The notes under the pieces: model-generated
What the model saw: the letters and a program-made list of their open reading frames with translations, nothing else
Database searches by the model: none
Told to the model about the DNA's origin: nothing
Assembly (NCBI GenBank): GCA_036571765.1
Contig: BROE01000003.1
Span: 13,200,137-13,264,136, forward strand
From: Plecoglossus altivelis
Lineage: Eukaryota; Chordata; Actinopteri; Osmeriformes; Plecoglossidae
Direction: 5' to 3'
DNA length: 64,000 nt
In this document: in pieces, positions 57,216 through 64,000 of the stretch
Position numbering within the stretch: position 1 is the first letter of the stretch
Layout: every line of letters begins with the position of its first letter
Translations under genes and position numbers: made by a program

Positions 57216-58919
57216 AGCAAGCGGAAGTTGACAGGAGTGTGACACCGCTCTCTCATCTTTGACAAGGTTATATCCGAGCGTAGCTTGGAGAGACGATTAC
57301 GCGCGCGTTCCCCAATGCGGATTGTTTTGTCTTTGAATGTGTTTATAATTGCCCCACATTTTCCTGGTATTCTAGGTTGTGTTAGGGGGCTGTGGGCTGT
57401 AGGAGACTAATGGATAGGCCTATGGCTGTTTTTCCTGTTGGTTGACAGACTCTGTAGCCTAACGCGCAGTAACCTACGCATCGATCCCCTGGCGTCGCCA
57501 CGGGAACCACCAGCTAAAGACACTTAACTGTTTGTTCTGTCCCACCGAGGAAATCACTCTTGATGCGCATAATGAACCAGCATAAATCTGAAATAGATTA
57601 TAGCAAACATTTAACGAGTTTGATTGTATCTTTCTTTTAAACAGCGGTATGATAGGCTCGGCTGCATGAGACTGAACGATCAGGTTCTGTCAGACGTGAT
57701 CAGCGGAGATGGTAGATTTGCTTTTCACTAGAACTACCTTGGAATAGGCTAGCTCAATTTGTTTACCGAATAAAGAACAAAAACATACAAAATAAAGTCA
57801 TTTAAAAGTGAATCTCTGACTCGATATATTTTATTTCAAACAAATTGAAGGCTACTTTTAGATTTTCTTAAAGGCACCATATGATAACTGTAGGCCTGGT
57901 CAAGTTTAAAAAAAGGTTCACAATATTTAGGCTAGACCAGACGGTTAGAGAGCTATATACCTTATGCTAATTGGAAACGAACTCGATGTTAATAAAGAAG
58001 AAAAGCAAGCACCGACAGGAAAATGACCTCTTGCCGTTATTGCTTTCCGTTGAGTCTCAACAACACTTGAATTTAATGTGCTCCTTGCGCACTGTTGTCC
58101 TCGGGGAAATAAAGAGACAAGCCTCGGGGATTAGAATGATTATCAGAACGGACCGAGACAACAGCGTCACCGAAGCTGCCATCGGTGAGCTAATCGATGT
58201 TGCTATGTATTGTATTTTACCAAGGTGTACAAATATGTTTCCATGTGAAATGCTTTCAACCTTGTGGCTCAGTTCTGTAGTCAAATTCCACACGTATCCT
58301 TCGAAGTTATGGTGCTCAAAACATATTTCACGGACTGTTGGCCTATGTATAACAAAAACAGTAGCAGTGGTTTCACTCTGCTCTAACACCAAGCTTGATT
58401 GCTAGCAGTGCTTGGCATGTCCATGTGAACCCATCTGTCTTCTAAGACCATTGCCATTAGATTCTATAATTTCATGATCATGTATTAGCGTGTGTGTTTT
58501 GAGTTTTGTGTTTGCGTGAGTGTTTACATGTCCGTGTTTATGTTTGTGTGTGCGTGTATATGTCTGTGTGTGCGTAAACATTAGAGTGAGAGGGTGTTGG
58601 GGCTGAGTGGCTGAGTAATTGGGAGGAATGGGGTGATTGTGAGTGAAGCCAAACATAGAGAGCATTAGAATATAAGGTTTATTGGCCTGAGATTCCTCCT
58701 GCAGCTCTTCAGGAGCTGTAAAACTGCCTCTACACCTGCATCTGTCTCTGGTGCAGCACTGAGCCCTGTTCTGATATATGGGCCGAGCCAGACACAGGGC
58801 TAGGAGCTAAACGCACACACAGCCCACAACAATCACATGACTTATGGCCATGGTGGATGCGATCTTCATACTTTCTGGTTACTGTGAAGACAGAAGGATA
58901 AAACACATACGCACAGAAA

Positions 58920-59000
58920 GAAGGGTGTGTGTGTGTGTGTGTGTGGGAGCGGGGGGGGGGTTGGACGGGGGGGGGGGGGGGTTGGACGGGGGGGGGTTGG
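58920..59000. repeat. (TG)n followed by G-runs with TTGGACGGG
   Basis: TG tract, then two copies of a G-run followed by TTGGAC; unit about 25-30 bp. Confidence 0.9.
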
Positions 59001-59854
59001 GGGCCGGGCTAAAGCTTGGGTAGCGAAAGGGTGAAAATCACACATTGAACAGAAATAGAAGTGAAAGACAAATCTTGTGTCTATTGCATCGTCCTCAATT
59101 CACACCGCTTAGTACTTCCTCAAGAACGACCCCCCAATCAGACATTTTGGATTTTGACTCGCACGGTTGCACAAAGCCATGTGCCGGCCCGCTTCTCATC
59201 CATCGCTCACGCAGACGGACATCATTGAAGATGATGATAACTTCCCATCTGACATTTGCAGACCTTTCAACTGAGATGGAAGAGAGGAGAAGAGAGACAC
59301 GAGAGGGAGGGCGATGTGAAGGAGGTCAACAGACAGAGGCGTCGCTTGCTTCTTTTAACTGACACTTTGTTTTGGCTCGTTGACTTGCAGCACGGGAACT
59401 GTCGATAGCATTTCCGTTTGAACGAGCTGGATCGTGTCACGTTTTTGTCACCGGCATTAGACGAGGGGAAACCCCGTTCGGCGTTAAACTGCAAACGTTT
59501 CCACTTCCCACCACACTTTGATTTACGTTGTTTGGAAACGACTCGTGAAACCTCCGTGCTTCCATGGTAATCTCGCTGCGTGGGTGTGTGTCCTGCTGGC
59601 TCCGGTCCACATCAACACATGAGCGTGTGGCCTTAATGACAAGCAGGGAAGTCATGCGGTCTGTGATGATTGCCGGTGTGCTAATTCGCTGACGATGTCA
59701 ACGGACAACGAGCGAACAAGACAACGACGACAACTAACAACAGGAACTGTTAAACAGACCTGGGCTCCATCGCTGGCAACTCCTGACCCCCAGACAAGCA
59801 TAGAGCAGCTGCACAGACTGATAAGGACTCGTTAAGAGTTGCTGTCCGCTGAGG

Positions 59855-59909
59855 GCACGCACACACGCGCACACACACTCACACACACTCACACACACAC
59901 ATACACACT

Positions 59910-59942
<33 letters not shown>

Positions 59943-60240
59943 ACTCACACACACACATACACACACACTCACACACACACACACACTCACACTCACACAC
60001 ACACACACACTCACACACACACATACACACACACTCACACACACACATACACACACGCACACTCACACTCACACACACACACGCTCTCACACACTCACAC
60101 ACACTCACACGCACACACACACACACGCGCACACACACACACTCACATGCACACACACACACTCACATGCACACACACACACTCACATGCACACACACAC
60201 ATACACACACACACTAATTCACGTACTCAAACACACACAC
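59855..60240. repeat. CA-rich satellite with ACACTCACACACAC words
   Basis: About 385 bp of CA with regularly placed TC, TAC and TGC interruptions, including a triplicated ACTCACATGCACACACACAC unit at 60140-60200. Confidence 0.95.
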
Positions 60241-61374
60241 TCAAGGTAAGGACTTATAAAACTCCCCCACACACACACGAGTAAAATGAAAGCATGTGTG
60301 CATGCACACACACACTCACACTTACACAACACCCACATCCAACATACAGACATGTAGACAAACATCTCTGAATCCAGTCAGAGTGGACTGGGTTAAACTG
60401 AAGGATGCAGTAAACACCTTGAGAGAAACGCTTTGAAAGACTTTGAGATAGAGTAAAGGGTTTAAACCTGCTGTGAAATCATGACCTCCCCCCCCCCCCA
60501 TCCATTCAAACGTTAGCATGATGACTGCCGAAGTCTTAGCGCGAATGCAGCTGTGGATCAGTTTAAGAGTCACATTCTGCAGAGATTCAAGACTGTTAAT
60601 AGTCACTCTACTGGTCTGAAGCAAGAAGATGCTATTTTCTTCTGTCAGGAAGAAGGAAGCACAAACCAAAGCAGACAGTATTTTATGAGACAGCAGACTG
60701 CCTCAGAAAAGTGATGTGCGAGCTAATATGGTCTATATTGCTATATTTTCTCTTATTAGCTGTAGGAAAAATGCTCTGATGCGTTCGAAATAATGAAATC
60801 TGGAATCCAAATCTATTCTGCTCAAGGGCAACATTTTGTTTCAATATCTCTGCGTTTTGGAGTGAAAACTGGGAATACATTTGATGGTGTTTGGAAGTTG
60901 TTGTGTGGTGGCTCTGCATAAATGCAAGGTAGAAAGCCTAAATATGGACTAGATAATATCAAAGCAATTTCTATGGAACAGATATGTATTGTACTACACC
61001 AACATCTGTATGATACAACATAACACGACATGACACAACAGTATACTAGCGAAACCCTTTACCAGGCTAATGGTCTACTGTAGTGTACCAATATCCTATT
61101 CCGTAGTTGTCGGTGTATAAATCATCGAACTGGTTAACATAAGATGTGTCTTTTGCTATCAGTGCAAACACATGTACCGTTGAGAGACAGACCGTGTTTG
61201 TGCCTATCTGAGTGTGTGATTTGGTTAAAAGAGTGTGCGTGTTCTTTTAGCGGTAATCCATTGTATTACAGTACAGCTGATCTACAGTAGAAGTCAGCGG
61301 GTAGCTAGTTTCTCTCAACGCTCGTCTCTCCGAATGTTGTTTTGGCTATGCACCAGCGACGCTCCTCTGGATGT

Positions 61375-61470
61375 TGCTTTAATAATCATTTTTAATGAGC
61401 TTGTCTCCTGGCGAGTCCCTCTGGCAGGAAGCTCAATTAATGCCTCGTTCCATATCTCCACATCTCCAGT
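61375..61470. promoter_or_regulatory. Candidate conserved non-coding element
   Basis: Short unique stretch with GCTTTAATAATCATTTTTAA, TGAGCTTGTC and AGCTCAATTAATGCCTCG. Regulatory role inferred from texture only. Confidence 0.25.
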
Positions 61471-62377
61471 ACTGGAACTCCCCCTGGGTTAGCCCACACG
61501 CACGCACACGCACACACGCACGCACACATGCCACATTCGCACACACGCTAAAGCTAGAACGCGCTCAACCACATATACCACACACACACACGTGGAGATT
61601 CGGTGACATTCCCACACAAATACACACAGCCCAGGACCTCCTACTGAGTGTTAGTGAGGTATGAAGTTGATTCTGAGTGTAATTCCAGTCTAATGGGAGG
61701 TGCCTCAGGTGTGCGGGCAACAACTAGGAGAGGCCGTTTCTGATGTACAGCAGGGTACACCTGGTTTCATGTAACCACAGAGGCAGGTCGCACTGCGTAA
61801 GGTCACTGGAGTGTGTCTGTGTGCGTCTGTGTGTCTGGCCATTTATCGGTCAGAAAACATGGGTTGGGTGTGAGTTTGTTTGAGGGCTGATACCACACCA
61901 GCAGTATGGAGACTCTCTCGGAAAGGTGCCTGTGTTTTGTCCGGCTCAGCCAGTCTCTCTTCCTTCTCTGTCTCACTCTCTTTCTCCTCTCTCTTTCTTT
62001 CTCTTGCCTTCTGCTTCTGCATCTCTCTATCCGTCTTACATACATACCATTCTGAACTCTCAAGGGTGTCACCTGTGGGCAGACATTGACAGTGTGTATT
62101 TGTGTGTGTGTGTGTGTGCCCCAGTGCCCCTCCTCTTTCTCGTCTCTCCACCTGCATTGCAGCAAAAGGTGCATCACAGTATGGAGGAGCCATACAGCCA
62201 GCCCGGTGTGAGCGGCAGAAAGTACTACAACACATGACATAAACAAACTGTGAATATGAATGCGACAAGTCGCTGACAGAGGTGTTGAAACGTCACCTCG
62301 TGCAGACCGTCAACAAATCAAAGACCTGTGCTTTAACACAGGAGCAGTAGAAACGTCGTGGCCTCAACTTTCCTCAA

Positions 62378-62380
<3 letters not shown>

Positions 62381-62424
<44 letters not shown>

Positions 62425-62437
62425 CTCTCTCTCTCGT

Positions 62438-62468
<31 letters not shown>

Positions 62469-62490
62469 CTCTCTCTCTCTCTCTCTCATC
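62381..62490. repeat. (CT)n microsatellite
   Basis: CT tract with TTCT and CGTT interruptions. Confidence 0.95.
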
Positions 62491-62960
62491 TCATCTTATC
62501 TTTTATTTGTCCCTGTATGTTCCCGGAATATCCCAGAGATCGAAGATAGACCTTTGTTTGGATGTGGCGTGCCTGCCAAATGCAGTTTTCCTCAGAAAAC
62601 CAGGCCTATAAACTTTAAGGTAGACAAAAAAAGGGTCTCTCTTTCTTCCAAGGTAGCAGATAGCAGGGCTTTCTTCCACATAATGCCCACCAAATTAGTA
62701 CCAGTGTGCCTGGGAGATCTACATTAATGAGTAGAGCACACCCTGTCTGTCAATTTATCCTTCCTTCCATGGAAAGTAACCACAACACAGTCGGTCTTCC
62801 TTTCATGCTGTTTTTGCCTTTGTTGGGCTGTAGCTTACTGGGCTGATTTTGAGATCAGTTCATGCGATCAAGCTGTAAGATGAGTGACGCGTCTTAGAAT
62901 GGACTGCAGAGCAGGCTAGGGAGCCAGGTAAACAGAGAGCTGGCTAGCTAACTCCACAAA

Positions 62961-62985
62961 GCTAGCTAGCTAGCTAGCTAGCTAG
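62961..62985. repeat. (GCTA)n self-complementary tetranucleotide repeat
   Basis: Six GCTA units; AGCT and CTAG are each palindromic, so either strand can fold on itself. Confidence 0.95.
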
Positions 62986-63849
62986 ACATTGCAAGCTTAA
63001 TTCCTAAAGATAGTAAGATCCAAACTAATCACCATCCCATTTGACATGCAAGTGCGTGCACATGAGCGCTGACATACATCCATGTGTACGCTTTGGAGTT
63101 TACATGAACTTGGATGTGTATTGTCGTGCATCAGAGATAATATCAGTCAATTTCAGGGGAGGTCGACACAGAAAGCAACTCTTCTAAGGATTGGGTTTTA
63201 AGGAATTTGAAGTGTCAACCAGTTAAGGCTGTCTGCTCTGTGTGTAAGGTGGTTGGATAGCTTGGTTAGGGGGCCTGGCTGTCATAGTTCAAACATACCT
63301 GTAAATTGGAAAGTAAGTTATTTTAATATGGTTCAAAGAGGAAATAAAAGACAAAAAAGGCAACGTTTCAACGGTTCACTTCGTTCACGTAAATGGTTAT
63401 GTATAGTCTGAGCGCATTTCAGTGTCAGTTTTTTGAATAAGTCAAAAGAAAAGAAATGTACAAGTATTTCGTCATATTGCAATATCATTTTCAGAAAGTC
63501 GAATAACATAGTCATTGATATTGTTCGCTGAAGTAAAGCGACCATATGCACCACAGCGGGCTGTCGCACTACTGGAAGGAAGGATTGGTTGAGTCTTCGG
63601 AGCCAGTGATGAGAGAAACGTCACGAACAACAAAGTTCTCTGTCAAAAGCAAAGAAAGTCTGTTTTATAACCAAACTGACCAGTTATTTAGTAAGACTGA
63701 GACAACACAACAGACAATGCTTGAAAGGAAGTGTCTTTTTCTATGTCTTTTGAAGAGCAGTCACCATTCAGGCCAAGGTCACACAGAGCCCGCTCAACCA
63801 CAAACCCACACAAAGCCCAGTCTTTTCCTCTCACTCATTCATTGACTTC

Positions 63850-64000
63850 TCCCTCTCTCCACTTCTCTCCTCCTCCCTCTTCCCACCTCTCTCCTCCTCC
63901 CTCTCTCCTCCCTCCTCCCTCTCTCCTCCTCCCTCTCTCCACCTCTCTCCTCCCTCTCTCCACCTCTCTCCTCCTACCTCCCCACCTCTCTCCTCCCTCT
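63850..64000. repeat. CTCCTCCCTCTCTCCACCTC pyrimidine repeat
   Basis: Imperfect tandem pyrimidine repeat of about 20-25 bp units reaching the window edge, so its right end is not seen. Confidence 0.85.

Larger units (their letters stand above)
53051..64000. other. Downstream intergenic region
   Basis: About 11 kb with no exon I can support on either strand. Simple repeats fill 53360-53450, 54225-54275, 55020-55055, 56660-56745, 58920-59000, 59855-60240, 62380-62490 and 63850-64000. The blocks 55600-56500, 56880-58400 and 60500-61480 are repeat-poor and AT-balanced, and look more like conserved non-coding sequence than like genes. Confidence 0.6.

Noticed and set aside
57971..58405. 144-codon plus-strand frame in non-repetitive DNA
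   Set aside because: No recognisable domain, no splice or promoter context, and an overlapping minus-strand frame of similar length. Composition fits non-coding sequence near enhancer-like blocks better.
62525..62727. Frame reading RPLFGCGVPAKCSFPQKTRP
   Set aside because: Preceded by a CT microsatellite, no family recognised and no matching donor; treated as chance.
53051..64000. Search for n4bp1, the gene next to CBLN1 in human
   Set aside because: No exon resembling it was recognised; it may lie beyond the window's right edge.
1..64000. tRNA, rRNA, CRISPR arrays, bacterial operons or viral insertions
   Set aside because: Nothing of these types was seen; all regularly spaced repeats are direct tandem arrays without unique spacers.

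Overview
The window is vertebrate nuclear DNA, most likely from a teleost fish. It has spliced genes with GT-AG introns, AATAAA poly(A) signals, very dense (CA)n, (CT)n and (GA)n microsatellites and many minisatellites. The two gene products I can read in full are clearly vertebrate. The species cannot be named from the sequence. There is a 717-base run of N at 34484-35200. Most long open frames are translations of tandem repeats, not genes.

Four genes are supported. (1) The 3' end of a zinc-finger gene read as znf423 (+): positions 1-8144 look like its last intron, a nine-codon terminal exon lies at 8145-8174, and a 3' UTR runs to about 9035. (2) Complete peds1/tmem189 (+), plasmanylethanolamine desaturase, with six coding exons between 10921 and 26858 (283 aa) and a 3' UTR to about 28305. 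(3) A complete or near-complete minus-strand gene with six coding exons between 31246 and 28663 (342 aa from the first visible ATG), tail-to-tail with peds1. I do not recognise a domain in it, but its position and orientation make it the candidate C16orf78 orthologue. (4) Complete cbln1 (+), precerebellin-1, with three coding exons between 45784 and 51511 (189 aa) and a 3' UTR to about 53050.

The order znf423(+) - C16orf78-like(-) - cbln1(+) is the human 16q12.1 order (ZNF423 - C16orf78 - CBLN1) with orientations kept, from memory of that map. peds1 is the extra gene: in human it lies on chromosome 20 next to UBE2V1, which is not seen here.

Between the genes, 31.3-45.5 kb and 53.1-64 kb contain no exon I can support. 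They hold microsatellites, minisatellites, a foldback (MITE-like) element cluster at 36.3-37.0 kb, and several complex, homeodomain-site-rich stretches that look like conserved non-coding elements, as expected around developmental and neuronal genes such as znf423 and cbln1. The genes do not form a pathway: a transcription factor, an ether-lipid enzyme, an uncharacterised coiled-coil protein and a secreted synaptic organiser are simply neighbours. The most striking observation is a degenerate tandem repeat that begins at the peds1 exon 5 splice donor and carries copies of that donor into the following intron.
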